A stretch of DNA of 64,000 nucleotides from positions 66,996 through 130,995 of the forward strand of contig JAHBMJ010003907.1 in NCBI GenBank assembly GCA_018398765.1. The letters are read 5' to 3'. This document shows, one piece after another, positions 47,290-59,568 of the stretch. The notes under the pieces were generated by a model. It was not told the DNA's origin, searched no databases, and saw only the letters and a program-made list of their open reading frames with translations. The DNA is from Chromera velia. Lineage: Eukaryota; Sar; Chromeraceae. Every line of letters starts with the position of its first letter. The stretch's first letter is position 1. Position numbers and translations under genes: made by a program.

Positions 47290-48138
47290 CAGACCGACAG
47301 ACAAAGACACAAAAATGAAAACCTAGCCACAAAACTGAATGAATAAGCGGGACCAACGGAGGCACCAACCAGCTCTCGACAAAGAGACGATGAAACGAAA
47401 ACACAACACATAATACGGACAAAGCAAAGCTAAAAAAAAACTGTCGGTGAAGGCCCCCACAGGCAGTCTTCTGATAACATGTGCGTGCGTGTCCCAGCGA
47501 AGTGAAGTCATTCCATTTATCATCAATCAGCACATGACATGAGAAAGGGCCCTCAATTGAAAGCTCAAAAAAAGGGCCCCATCCCCTGCCTTTCTTCCCT
47601 CAATTTTGAACCTCTCTTTCACTTGCATTAGCCCTTCAACTCTCGCTTCCTTTGTGTGCGTCCGAATCCCTCTGCCCTCCCTACAATCCTCCGGAGCTTT
47701 CTCGAAAAAGGAATTGTTCGCCAGCAACCCAGGAAGAGCGCATTCGAAAAACCGCGTCATGTTCAAGCACTAGAGCTCAAAGCAACCAAGCAACAAAAGA
47801 AAAAAGGGAGTACCGGTTCATCCACGAAGACATAAATCTATTTCAGAGAATGAACAGAGAGAGAGAGAGAGCGGTGGGGGGACGGGGAGGGAAAGCCACC
47901 GCCCCACCTACCTGAAGCTCTGGGTGCTCGGGCCGGCACTGGCCTGTCGAAAGAAGTTCAAACACCTGCGTTCATGGTTGCATGCACGCATGCATGAATG
48001 CGACGGCATACGCGCGCACACATATCTACAAAGTGTCTCTGGCACACAACCACGCTCACAAGAGGAAAAGCACGATAAGTCAAGACGCACACACATATGC
48101 ACAGCATCTCACTCATGGCGCGAAAGCACGTACACACA

Positions 48139-48176
<38 letters not shown>

Positions 48177-48189
48177 ACACATACACACT

Positions 48190-48226
<37 letters not shown>

Positions 48227-51200
48227 GCAGGCAGGTGGGCAGGTGCACACGAGCATGGAGGAAGTTTTTTGTCGAAGCAACGCGATTGTAGCACGCCCGG
48301 TTACGCAGCAGCTCCTCCACCCTATACTGCGCTTTCACTCCAGAGGGAACTCAGTCAGCCAGCTTCCCCCCTCAGTCACACCCTCCTCCCTCATTCATTC
48401 GCTTTCAATATGTGTGCGTTCTTCTGTCAAACGTGTGCGGGGCGGACAAACAAATTGCCTGTCAACCCCTCGATCCCCTCCCCGACCGACTGACCGCAGA
48501 TCCGGGCTCGCTGTTGAAGTCACCGCACACAACGATGCCCAGCTGGAGATCTGCAGACCCCGACGAGGAGGCCCCCCCGGGATTTGAGGAGGACGACGCA
48601 GACGAAGACGAAGACGAGGAGGGCCCCTCATGTCCGGCAGCCTTCCCCTGCCCGTCTACGCCCTGCCCGTCGTCCATCGCGGCACCTGACGGAATGCATG
48701 ATCATTCGGTCGGTGGGTCGGTCGGTTGGTCAGAGAGAGAGACTGCAGATTTCATTCCCTGTTTCTTTTCTGTATTTTACACACGTGGACAAGGTCGCAC
48801 CCATTGATGTATGGAGAGATAGAGAGAGACAAAGAAAGAAAGGAGGAAAGACAGAAAGAGCCGAAAAGATAGATTCGCTCTCAAATGGAACGAATCCGCT
48901 AGATAGCCGGGCGAGGAGGACATGCAAGAAAAGAACCCATTCACTCATTCATGATCGATCGATCGAAACATCTTCATACCCTCAAAGGGACCGCTCGTCT
49001 GTCAGACTTGTTCGCTCTATAGGCGGGAAGAGACGAGGAGAAAAACAAAACGGACGGGGGGATACTTTTACTAGATGAAAAGAAGAGTGCAAGAGAGCCA
49101 AGAAAAAACAAAAAAGAGTGACATCTCGTTAGAGCAGACCGAGCTAAACTGACCGAGTGAGTTCCACAGATGGACTGCCGCGGCTCCGGGCCCGCCGCGT
49201 CCCCCCGCCTGCGGAGGCGGTACCCCTCTCGCCTTCGCTCCACTCTTCGCGAGATCCTTTCGTTTTTGAGCCTGCGCAGAGACTTCTCTGCACAGAAAGA
49301 CAGACAGACAGACAGACAGAATGAAAGAAAGAGAAACAGAGACAGAATGTATGGGAGAAGAAACGAGGCATGCATGCTTGGGACATCTCCTTCCTGCGTT
49401 CTTCTGTTCAAATGGAAGGAAGGAAGAAGCAATACTTGTTTGTGCGCCAAAAACCGCCCAAGAAAGAAAAGAGAAGGAAACCAGGAGAAGCATCAACTGA
49501 AGTGACGCACGCCAGTCCCAAACAAGTCACAGTCTGCCCCGGTCGCGTGTCCCCATTCTCATTGAAGGTCTCCCCTCCCCTCCTATGCACAGAAAGAGCG
49601 AGCGCGCGCGCGCGAGAGAGAGAGAGATGAGAGAGAGAGGGGGAGAGAGAGAGAGATGGAGAGAGAGACGAACGCAGGAAGGAATGCAGGCCTGACTGGA
49701 CGGACTGAAGACGAACACAGGGAACCCCCCCCGGGTAAGAAGAAAGAAGTGCAAGCAAAAATCGTCTTCGTAAAGGAAGGAAGGAATATTAAGAAGAAGA
49801 AGAAGAAAACGATCCCCCCTCCGTCACTCAAAAACAAGGCAGGTAGGGAGGGTGGCAGAGACACAAACAGACCCACCCACCCACCCACCCACCCGAGAAG
49901 AAGCTGTGCCTGCCAAAGTTTGACGTCTCTCGATTCAGGGTTTGCCGCAATGTGCGTGTTGGCTACCACCACTTCCCTCCTCACAGGAGCCTCCTGTCTC
50001 TCCCTGTGGCTGTGGACCTCTGCCCCGTCTCCGTCTGTCCTCTCCTCCAAGACCAGAATCAAGGCCACGTTGTCCTTCAACAATCTCTTCAGGTCCGCAG
50101 GGATGGAACGGTCTCTCTCGACCACGTGGGCCGTTGCCTGTTTTTTTTTTTGTTTGTTTTGTGGCAGTAGCAGGGAAGGAGAAATTAAGAGGAAGAGGGA
50201 GAGGAGAATGAGAGGGGGAAAAAATCAAACGCGAAGAAGGACACACACACACACTCACAGTAGGGTATGTACAGTCTAGAAATATCACAGCGTGCAAATC
50301 GACTTCGAAAGCTGTCTGCAGACTGAAATCCCACCCTGTGTGACAAAACTTTGAATGCGTGTGTTGATTTTTCTACAATGCGAGATTCGTCCCAGACAAG
50401 TAGAAAGCGTCCCTCACATGCAACGAATTGACTTGAAAGAAAAAGGGTGTCGGGGCATTGCAATCACTTAGTGGCCGTCCGCTCTCATTCTGTAAGAGTA
50501 CGCAATAATCAATTTGGAGAAACAGACAGACAGACAGACAGAGAGAGACACAGACAGGGGGAGTCCGACTAGCACGCAGACAGTCTGCTCATCCCGTCCG
50601 CTCTATGCTTGCTGCAGAAGAACCTGAACATCTCATCTCATCTCATCTCAGACTGACTGACCGACTGACCGACTGACAGACTGACCGACTGACTGACTGA
50701 CCTCCTTCATCAGAGTGGAGAATTCGACGGCGACGTTGGTCTTCACTTCAAACCTGCATGGATGAATTCATGGATGGATGGATGGATTCATGGATGGATG
50801 GATGTGCGATTGTTTGCGGCAGACAGAGAAAAGAAAAAAAAGAGAATAAGAAAGCCCTGGACGGACAGAAAGACAGGCAGGAGGGAGGGAAGGCAGGAAA
50901 GAAGGAGGGCTCTCAGACAGGAAGGGTCTCCGAGCTTTCGAACCGAGCAGTCGTTTGCTTCTTCTCTCTCTCTCCCTTCTCTTCTTCTCGCCCTTCAAAT
51001 AGAAGCAGTCATCGGCCCACTCGTTCCCCACCCCGACCCAACGCATACACTCCCACTCCCACTCCACACCTCCGCCCAAACGGATACATAGCCTCCCTCA
51101 TGCAGTCAGTCAAACTAGCTGACTCACTTGCTTCGCCTCCAAAAAGTTGCGCAGCCGTCAATCGTGTACTTGGCCGAGGCCTTCTTACCGGTCCCTGTCG

Positions 51201-52069
51201 TGAAGATCTCCCGCGTCTTCGGTTTGTACATACCTGCGCAGACACACACACAAACGCATACATACAAGTAAGTGCATGCATATATACACACAGCGAACGC
51301 ATCAATCGATCGATCAAGAGATTTGAGTACTCAGGGAGAGGGGGAGCAGCCAGGGAGAAGTTCGACTGAGGTCGGGAGAGAGAAAGAAAAAACAAGAGAG
51401 GACTGGACCATTTGAAACCAACAAGGGACCACCAAACAAAGAAAGAAAGAAAGAAACAAAGAAACATGGAAACAAACAAGGAAGGAGAGAAACAAGGAAG
51501 GAAGGAAGGAAGGAAAGACAGAAAGAAAGAAACAAAGAAAGAAAGAAAGAAAGAAAAAAAGAAAGCAAACAAAAAACAAAGTCCCTCCAATCTCAACGCA
51601 CGACCTCCATCCTTCTCTCTCTCTGTCTCTATGGACCACCCGACCGATCAATTCACCAACCATCTTCAAATCCTGCTTCCTTTTTCTTCTTTTCGCTTTC
51701 GGAAGAAAGTGACTCACCATCAAACCCGGCTTCCAGCAGCCGCGGCCGAAAAAAGTCCGCAAAATGGTCTGATTGGACCTCCTGAAGACAGACCTGCGGA
51801 ATGGATGAAGTACAGACGCATCAAACAGAGCAGAGAGAAGAGAGGAGCAAAACAATCAAAAGAGTGAGTGAAGGGTAACTGACAGAAAGAGCATTACCAG
51901 CATTCCTTTAAAGAAAATGAAAAGAGAAAGAATTTAAGGGCGGCGGGGGGGGACTGGAAACGTCAAGGGGAAGGCACAACAAATGCTATAGGGGGTGGCG
52001 GTGCGCAAGCAGCAGGAAGAGAAAATTTCGGAGCGTTTCTCTCCCTCTAGCTCTCTCTCTCTCTCTCCA

Positions 52070-52105
<36 letters not shown>

Positions 52106-53549
52106 TGCTGCACCCTCTCACTTACTCCCTCCCTCAGCCCCTCAGCGAGAGAGAGAGGGAGGGAGAGAAGAGAGAGAGGCAGAGAGAGAAAGATGTAGAG
52201 AGAGAGAGGGGGGGGGAGAGAGAGAGACTGACAACATCGGCATCCAGACGGAGAATTTCCCGAAGAATTTTGTCTCTCCGATAAGACCACGCCAGAGCAA
52301 AATGAGGGCAGTACCCATGGACCTCCCCAGTTGCGTAGATGTCAGCCAAAACATTCCAGGACAAAACGGAAAAACGCCCCGTCCCTCCAACTCGGGATCC
52401 TAGACCATCCCCTCCATGCATGCCTCCTTTGCCTGCTGACGACGGGTCAGTCAGAGACTCAGGAGGAAGCTGTACAGGCGAACCGTCAATTGCACATAAG
52501 AGCCGCGGGGATGCATCGCCCGGAAGCGATACGCACGGACTGGTGAGAACACACCGTGACAGAGCTTGACTAGATCCGGGAAGTCCTCCTCCACCGAACG
52601 ATCCCCCAACCGCCCCCCCCGCTCCTACAGACTCCCCCCTACCTCCTGCCCCACGTCCCACCGACCCCCGTCTCCTGTCTTTCCGATTTTGCGCCTCCTT
52701 CATCTCAGCCAACAAAGCTACAAGACCCACTGTACCCCCCCCACTCCCTCCTACTCCAATAGACTCCCTAGAACTGTGAGAGATCTCATCAGCAGCTTGC
52801 ATCCCTCCTACCATGGGAAGGGGAAACAGCTCGACGCAAAATGCAAGCAGGTGACCAATGTCATCGCGAGTGGGAATGTAGTCCCGACTCTCGCTCACCT
52901 GCATGACGTGAAGACATTGCATGGATTTATTTTCATACAGAAAAAGAATTCATACAGAAAATAAATGCATGGGAATGAAGTCCCGACTTTCGCTCACCTG
53001 ACTCTCGTGAAGAAAGAAAGAAAAAAAGTGATCGATCGATCGAAAGAGAGAAAGAAAGAAACAAAGTTAGAAAGAAAGAGAGCGTTACAGTTCGACATGC
53101 AGCAGGTCATGTACGTCTCTTTTGTGCATTTTTATTTGACGCACGCACGCAGGTTCGTTCGTTCGTTCTTATTTTCTCATTTCGATTCTTGCTTCCGCTT
53201 CAAGCCAGAGTACAGAGACTTTCACGCACGCAGACGCTGATATCAAAATGGCCTCATGAAGCGAAAGCGCGCCTCTAGCTGTCTGTCGGCTCCGTTTGAA
53301 ATGACGAAAAGCCTAGGGCACTTATGTCGAAAAAAGAAAAAGGTGCGAGAGAGATACGGGGAGACAAAGCCGACTCCGCAAAACTGCATGCACTTTGCAG
53401 AGAGAATGACATGGAGGAAAAGAAAAGAAAGAAAGAAAGAAAGAAAGAAAGAAGGAAGGAAGGAAGGAAAGAAAGGAAGGAAGGAAGGAAGAAAGAAAGG
53501 AAGAAAGGAAGAAAGAAAGGAAGAAAGGAAGAAAGGAAGAAAGGAAGGA

Positions 53550-53584
<35 letters not shown>

Positions 53585-54022
53585 GAAGGAAGGAAGGAAG
53601 GAAGGAGGGAAGGAGGGAAGGAGGGAAGGAGGGAAGGAGGGAAGGAGGGAAGGAGGGAAGGAGGGAAGGAGGGAAGGAGGGAAGGAGAAAAGGAGGGAAG
53701 GAGGGAAGGAGGGAAGGAAGGAGGGAAGGAAGGAAGGAGGGAAGGAGGGAAGGAGGGAAGGAAGGAGGGAAGGAAGGAAGCAAGCAAGGAAGGAAGCAAG
53801 CAAGGAAGGAAGCAAGAAAGGAAGGAAGGAAGGAAGAAAGAAACAAAGAAACAAAGAAAAAAAAAAAAAAAAAAGAAAGAAAGAAAGAAAGAAAGAAAAG
53901 GAAGGAAGGAAGGAAGGAAAGAAAGAAAGAAAGAAAGGAAGGAAAGAAAGGAAAGAAAGAAAGAAAGAAAGAAAAGAAGAAAAGAAAAGAAAAGAAAAGG
54001 AAGGAAAGAAAGAAAGAAAGAA

Positions 54023-54083
<61 letters not shown>

Positions 54084-54795
54084 CGGAAGAGAGACCTACC
54101 GGAGTCCAGTTCCGAGCTTCCCCCTCGCTTCCCTGTACAGATCTCAGAGCTCCAAAGTGCTGCTCATCAAAAAGGCACTCGAACCCGAGCTCCTTCCCAT
54201 TCAAAACATTCTCAGGTAGCTCAGGCTGGTCATGCATTGACTGGATTCTTGTAAAGTCAAAATAAGGAAGGCAGGGGGGACCATACACGTGCGGGTTCGG
54301 GTGAGGGACGACGCCCCCACATCCTTGAGGGCCCAACTCATGCAGCGCCGCCACCTTGGTATACGTCCATCCTTCTGCAAAGCACTCAGCGTTACAGAAA
54401 CACCGGAACGACTTCGTGCATTGCAACGTTGATGGCCGATTCGGGTGGAAACAGCAGACAGACCTTGGCGGTCCTTTGAACCACCTGTATCTGATACCCA
54501 CTGTTTTGCCTATCGGATTCTCTGCATTCGGCTCATCATCATCGAAAGTCTTTCCGCTCTGCGCGTCTCTAATGATGATCACTGGGTGAATGGAGCACCC
54601 CTCCACTGGGGTGAAGGGCTCATTCACTGCCCCCTTCGCCCAAGATAACTCACAACGGACAAGTTCTGCTGAGGGCATCACCTGTTGATGCTGCAAATGT
54701 GGATGCTGCTGAGAGGCACACAGAGAGTCAGCGTTATCGCCTCCCCCCTCTACACCCACCAGAGGGTGAAGCACTCCCCCATGTATGGGAATCAT
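40961..54795 (-). CDS. CCR4: CCR4-type poly(A) deadenylase (CCR4-NOT catalytic subunit) with giant C-terminal tail
   Basis: Twelve exons join in phase: 54795-54100, 52898-52233, 51793-51718, 51233-51128, 50753-50702, 50137-49893, 49287-49154, 48685-48495, 47965-47912, 46461-46402, 46023-45652 and 44860-40961, giving 2,183 residues. CCR4 shortens mRNA poly(A) tails, mainly in the cytoplasm. Residues 95-145 (GIRYRWFKG, then a Cys/His cluster with CFCNAECFAEGW) match the N-terminus of plant CCR4, and there are no leucine-rich repeats. Residues 233-260 (TRDDIGHLLAF) are a conserved linker. The endonuclease/exonuclease/phosphatase domain starts at 407: SVLSWNVLA, VCLQEVQSDHF (catalytic Glu), IDGCATFWRR, LLKDNVALI, VVVANTHI, CGDFNSEPGS (Asp/Asn), SAYKV, GCLDYLW and PSDHIPIM (Asp-His). 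Asn, Glu, Asp and His catalytic residues are all present. After residue 915 one 3.8-kb open frame encodes about 1,270 Gln, Ser, Pro and Gly-rich residues. Donor 45652 is GTTGGT and the following join looks short by roughly ten residues, so a tiny exon may be missing. Confidence 0.93.
47234..47291 (+). repeat. Composite CA/GA microsatellite
   Basis: A CA array abuts GA repeats in the CCR4 intron between 46461 and 47912. Confidence 0.93.
48133..48224 (+). repeat. CA microsatellite
   Basis: Two CA arrays separated by a short interruption lie in the CCR4 intron between 47965 and 48495. Confidence 0.93.
51436..51568 (+). repeat. GAAA/GGAA microsatellite
   Basis: An imperfect GAAA, ACAA and GGAA array lies in the CCR4 intron between 51233 and 51718; on the transcript it is a pyrimidine tract. 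Confidence 0.88.
52049..52230 (+). repeat. CT/GT and GA microsatellites beside the donor at 52233
   Basis: A CT run abutting a GT run (52049-52108) is followed by a GA-rich tract (52146-52228). On the transcript the intron therefore begins GTCAGTCTCTCTCTC. Confidence 0.9.
52871..53013 (-). repeat. Duplicated exon edge around an AT-rich inverted repeat (CCR4)
   Basis: Bases 52871-52912, which span the acceptor and first codons of CCR4 exon 2, recur with few changes at 52970-53013. Both copies contain CAGGTGAGCGA in transcript sense. The spacer carries ATTTATTTTCATACAG (52925-52940) and an inverted GAAAATAAAT (52957-52966). Only the downstream copy (in transcript sense) continues in frame with CCR4. 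Confidence 0.88.
53420..54081 (+). repeat. About 660-bp near-pure purine tract (GAAA/GGAA/GGGAAGGA)
   Basis: An almost unbroken purine array on the plus strand, with GAAA, GGAAGG, GGAGGGAA and GCAA sub-blocks, occupies more than half of CCR4 intron 1. It ends about 20 bp from the donor at 54100. It generates long spurious Phe/Ser/Leu and Lys/Glu/Arg ORFs on the two strands. Confidence 0.95.
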
Positions 54796-55909
54796 TTTGA
54801 CTGACTGACTGACTCACTCACTCACTGCCTGGTCGGTTGAGTGGCTTTTTGAACTCTCTCCCTGAATCGATGGACCGATCAAGAGACAAAGTTGAGTTAC
54901 GGAATTCCTCCCTCACTCCGCTTGGTGAAACGTGACGAGGGGCGTCCTGTCTGGACCTACCGGTAACAGCCCTCCGACAGTCAGAGCGGCAGAGAAAAGC
55001 AAAGACCGGGACCCCGGACGGCCAGCTGTCTGTCCACTCGAATGCTTTTTGCTAGAATGTCAGGCTTCCCTCCGTTTGAAAAGTGCGCACGGATCGGAGG
55101 GGAAGATGACGGGTGGGCCGGACTGCTTCCTTGGTCACTCCTTCCCTTCTTCCCTCAGAGGTCGGAGGTTACTTCTGTTCTTCCCCTTCTCCCGTAAGTG
55201 ATCCCCTATCCACTCTTCGTCCTTTCAGCCAGCCAAAGCACGAACAGGTACTGGCGAAAAATGAAAGAAAGATCCGAACAGATCACCGAAGATTGCTAGA
55301 GATGCAGACAGGGAAGTCCTGCTTGACCGCTCTGCCCCCCCTTCTCTTGGAGTCCCTCCGCATGACTTCGCTGTCGAAACAAACAGATAGAAAAGTTCTG
55401 ATGGAACGAAAAGTCTGATCGCAAGGTACCAAAGGACGGTGAGTCCACGAGTTCACACGTATGATTTCTTGTGAACAGCCAGTGCGCGACAAGCTGCACG
55501 ACTCAGCTCCGCCGCTCGGAGAGCAGACAGACGCACGCGGTGCTTTGAAAGCAGAGAGGAGGATGGCCCCGGAAAACAAATCGTGCCTGCATGCGACTGG
55601 CGCAAAAAAGCGAAAAAAACTCTTATTTTAATTTGCATGACCTATGCCTGACCTGCATCATTGATTTCACTCGATGAAAAACTTGCGTTACAATGCCTCA
55701 CTGCCGTGAATTGCACTAGCTTATTAATGGCTTCTCTGCAAGTTGCACGCCAGCTTGCACGTGCGTGACTGAAGGTTTTGAGGAGGTTCTGGTCCCGGGC
55801 CAGAACGATTCACGGGTTTCTACTGTTGTTAGAGTGACTCTCATCTCATCTAGCTGTCTCCTTTCTTGTCATTCGATTTTTCGTCTGAACCAAGATAGAA
55901 AAAAAAAGA
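54796..55909. promoter_or_regulatory. Divergent intergenic region (CCR4 / SDR)
   Basis: The CCR4 start codon is preceded, in transcript sense, by GTGAGTGAGTGAGTCAGTCAG, a CAGT-type array that may be transcribed leader. The rest, 1.1 kb in all, holds the two promoters of head-to-head genes. I see no additional coding exon. An A-rich leader lies just before the SDR start. Confidence 0.45.
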
Positions 55910-56989
55910 ATGACTGAGCACACCAAAGAATCCCAAAGGGGAAAGACCATCATCGTCACAGGTGCCAACAGCGGCATCGGTTACTACGCCGCGCTGGACT
56001 TGGGGAAGGCTGGTGCCCATGTGATCGTGGCAGCTCGGAGCGAAGAGCGAGGCCAGAAAGCGGTGGAGGAGATGAAGAAGGCGGACCCAGAAGGAAAGTA
56101 CGAGTTGGAGCTTCTGGATGTGTCGGATCTCGAGTCAGTGCGGGAGTTCGCCAAGCGCTTTTTGGCCAGAGGTATCCCTCTGGATACGCTAATCAACAAC
56201 GCAGGTAGGCCCCGTCCCGCCTGAGGTAGATAAGGATAAGGATCTGTATGTACGTACATGCATGAGCAGGTGGAAACGCATGCAAACCCAGACTAAATGA
56301 AATTCAGTCAAAGGGCCTGACAGTAAAAAGACCACAGCTTAGAACATTTCTTTTAGGTACATTCAGCTTCCTCCTGTTCGCCCCAGCTCGATCAATTTGC
56401 ATGCATGCACGCAGGTGTGATGCAGCTGCCGGAACGCCAGCTGTCGAAGGAGGGTGTTGAAATGCAATGGGCAACTAACGTGGTTGGGCCCTTCGCCTTG
56501 ACTGGCCTCCTGATGCCCAAGCTGAAGGAATCAAAGTCTCCTCGGGTGGTCAACGTCAGCTCCGTTGCTGCCGACGCCTCTGTGCTCACAAAGGAGACAC
56601 TGGACCTCACAGAGGCTTCTGACAAGTACGACACCGAAAAGGTCTACAATGACACGAAAATGGCCAACCAGGCACTCACCCTCGCCTTGAACAAACGCTA
56701 CCCTCAGGTGATGGCCCTGGCGGTGCATCCAGGAGTGGCATCGACGAATCTGTTCAACAACAATAAGTTCAAAGACATGGCTTCGCAATTCGCCGCACCG
56801 TCTGCGGGATGCCAGACCACCGTGCGCGCCGTGACTGACGTTGCAGCAAAGGCCGGCATGTACTTTGGGCCGAAGGAGAGGTACAGCGGCCCTCCTGTGG
56901 TCACAGAGTGGTCGAAGACGTCTCTGAAGGAAGACCTCCAGGAGGCGCTCTGGGATGCGTGCGTCAAAATCACAAGAGTGACCTTCTGA
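55910..56989 (+). CDS. Short-chain dehydrogenase/reductase (retinol dehydrogenase/WWOX-like)
   Basis: Two exons, 55910-56204 and 56415-56989, join in phase to give 289 residues, the usual size for a classical SDR. The intron starts GTAGGC and ends CACGCAG and splits a Gly codon. The NAD(P)-binding motif TGANSGIG is at residues 17-24, the NNAG motif at about 96-99, the structural Asn in WATNVVGPF at 120, the catalytic Ser in VNVSS near 147-148 and YNDTK at 176-180 (Tyr and Lys of the active site). AARSEERG after beta-2 is an Arg-containing loop, which in this family suggests NADP(H). The overall pattern resembles retinol dehydrogenase and WW-domain oxidoreductase-like SDRs of lipid or carbonyl metabolism, but the substrate cannot be told. 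A polyadenylation-like AATAAA lies about 15 bp after the stop. The tract is compact and free of low complexity, unlike its neighbours. Confidence 0.93.
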
Positions 56990-57002
56990 TCCATACACTT
57001 GC

Positions 57003-57009
57003 GAATAAA
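57003..57009 (+). terminator. AATAAA polyadenylation-like signal of the SDR gene
   Basis: AATAAAA occurs shortly after the SDR stop codon. It is close enough to the stop that the 3' UTR would be very short, so its use is uncertain. Confidence 0.35.
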
Positions 57010-57059
57010 AGTGATTGCCACACTCAAACTGAATGAAGAACGTCGTAGACGGTTTCAAA

Positions 57060-58050
57060 AGCTATATTCCCGTCAGACTCAGTCTGAGGTAGATCATGAT
57101 ATTGATGCACATGGCAGCAGGTCAGAGTGACGTCATTGTCATGTGACTTACGTCAGATTTTGTGAGAGCCTGTATGTTCTTAAGAGGTACCAAAACCGTG
57201 TGACATACAAAATTCTGGCTGGGCTCATGAACATACGTCCCAAATTTAAAACATTAAACCTAGCATTCAACTATGCAACCTCCAAGTTGGATTTCTCTCA
57301 GTTCTCTATCACTTTGTGTAACGTCGACACAGTACGACGATACTAATGCTTCAAGGCGGACATCAGATAACTGGCACGCAAGTCTAGGGCTCCAGCCCTG
57401 AACACAATGTAATCCTGTTCAACGTGGTTCATACGTTACGCCGCTCGTACTACAGGTTACTACACTAGTTACTAGAGTGACCGGCATGTATTGATTCTAT
57501 TAAAGATATCTAGAAGTACCTAGACAAATGCATATGTATACGTACAGCCTCTGTTTTATTTTCAAAGAGTTTTATAATTTTAAAGACTTATAATTAATGA
57601 ATCAGAATTAGGATGTCACTGTGGTATAAGGATGGTATAAGGGCACGCAAATATGATTATACGAACATCGATTGATATTATGAGAATTCTATATAATATA
57701 CTAGAGAATGCGGCATTTAATACGCAATAATTCCTAAAATATTTTGACTAGTAATTTAACTTGAAAGTTGTTAACATAATTAATTGATAAGTCACAATCG
57801 TCTAAGGCTAGGTCCAAGGGGGGATTCATATCTATTCCTAGCTCTATTCTACTCTTTAGAATTATAGATGGAGTCAGATTTAGAGTCAGACCTAGAGTCA
57901 GACTAGAACTTTCTCACATTACATAGTACCTAGCATTATACACATGTACAGACTACGGAAGTCCATTCCTAAGTATGATCAGACTTAAGATGAGACTTCC
58001 AGACTTCTCTACGAAGTGCTGGAAGCAGATTTTGTTTCCCGGCCTCTTTC
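57060..58050. other. AT-rich island, no gene seen
   Basis: Composition is strongly AT-rich and resembles the islands at 21240-23660 and 36652-38670. One 67-codon ORF (57143-57346) has no recognisable motif. Short repeated AGAGTCAGA-type phrases occur at 57870-57905. It is probably degraded transposon DNA. Confidence 0.45.
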
Positions 58051-59508
58051 TTTCGTGTTACTCGTCGTCTTCCCTCATCTCGATTTTGAAACTTCATCCG
58101 ATACGTTCAAATCCTTCCCATGCATGCCCTCTCTCTGCATGAACATGCACTGATCGAATGCTAGATTGGTGGAATGGTGCAGATGCACATTCTCCAAGAT
58201 GGATGTGGATGGAAACAGCAGGACCGTCCGCGTTGAAGCATGATTGTTCTTTCTTCTGCCCGCCCATTCGGACTTTGAAAGGAAAACTAAACTACATGAA
58301 TGCTTACACATACATGAGGATCGAGTCTGACAGGACCATGGGTCATCGAGGGAGTGATCGATGAATTCATTGATTGAATGACTGATTCACTGTTTGCATG
58401 GTTGATTGATGCAAAAAGAAAATGGAAAGAAACTGACAACCGTCTCTCTTAATTTGCCTGCCTGCCTGTGTTTTCATACAGTCGCGCCTGATATGAATGC
58501 GGAAGAAAGGAAAGGCAAACGGCATCGAGCAGTCAAGCACAACAAAACGAAACAAGTCCTCGACCGGCCTTATTTGACGGCCGACAAAGGCATGAAGAAG
58601 CTAAAAAATAAACAACAGTTTACACCGATACACAAAGAAGCAGTCTAGTCCTGCAAGAAAGAGGGGTACACAGGTTCCCTCACACACACACACACACACA
58701 CAGAGGCCGTTAACAAGAACACAGCACTTGTGTGGCTCTCCAACAACACAACAAACCAGGAGACACGCAGAGAAGCAGCCGCCTCCACGAGTGCACCGTC
58801 CACCTTTTGTCTTCTTCTCCCCTTTCAGACCGTAGGCCGGCAAGGACAGACGCTGCATCTACTCCCTCCCTCCTCTTCTCTTCTGCGCCTGTCCGATCTC
58901 TCTCTCGCGAGATTCGGTATACCTCCCTGCAGCTGTCGCTCCCTCCGCGATCCTCCACATCATGCATGTATTTAGAGCTGGCGCAGCTGTGTGAGTGACC
59001 TCTCCGGTCACTCTGAAAGAAACTAGGGAAAAGAAAGGAAACCCACCAGCCTGCCTGCATGCCTGCGGGGAGGGGAATTCATGCTGTCATGCAGACAGAG
59101 CTGCGGAGGGAGACCCTACGAACGAACCATCAAACAAAAACTCCATGCAGGGAGGGCCGGTGGCTTCATTCGTTCGTCTTTGCATGGAACCATGCAACCC
59201 TCTTTCTTTCTTTCCTTCCTTCCATCGGGACTGATCGATCGATCAGGAAGGCATTGCATGGGGACAGAGAGAGACAGAGAGACGGCAGGAGAGCCCTAGG
59301 CTGGATTGCTCTCCCCTTCCAATTGTTCCCTTCTCTCTGTCTCTCTATCTCTCTCTCACCCGCCGTCTCTCTCTTGCTATCAAGTCAGACTGCTCTTCTG
59401 CCTACGTCTCCCTCTGTTCGGTTCTTTAGGAAGGGATCCGAGAGCTAGAGTCTTCCTTTTATGGTTTCGCCGGCCTCGCTCCTCTGACTGCGCGCACCCC
59501 CGCGCGTT

Positions 59509-59568
59509 CAGTCAGTCGGTCAGTCAGTCGGTCAGTCAGTCAGTCAGTCAGTCAGTCAGTCAGTCAGT
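59509..59568 (+). repeat. CAGT microsatellite
   Basis: This is an array of about 15 CAGT units with CGGT variants. The same unit appears at the 5' ends of several introns in this window. Confidence 0.93.

Noticed and set aside
53243-54265. Long Phe/Ser/Leu-rich (minus) and Lys/Glu/Arg-rich (plus) ORFs
   Set aside because: They are translations of a GAAA/GGAA purine array inside CCR4 intron 1 and have no protein character outside the repeat.
58406-58648. Lys/Arg-rich 80-codon ORF after an acceptor-like TTTTCATACAG
   Set aside because: Basic composition only, no recognisable family and no neighbouring exon in phase.
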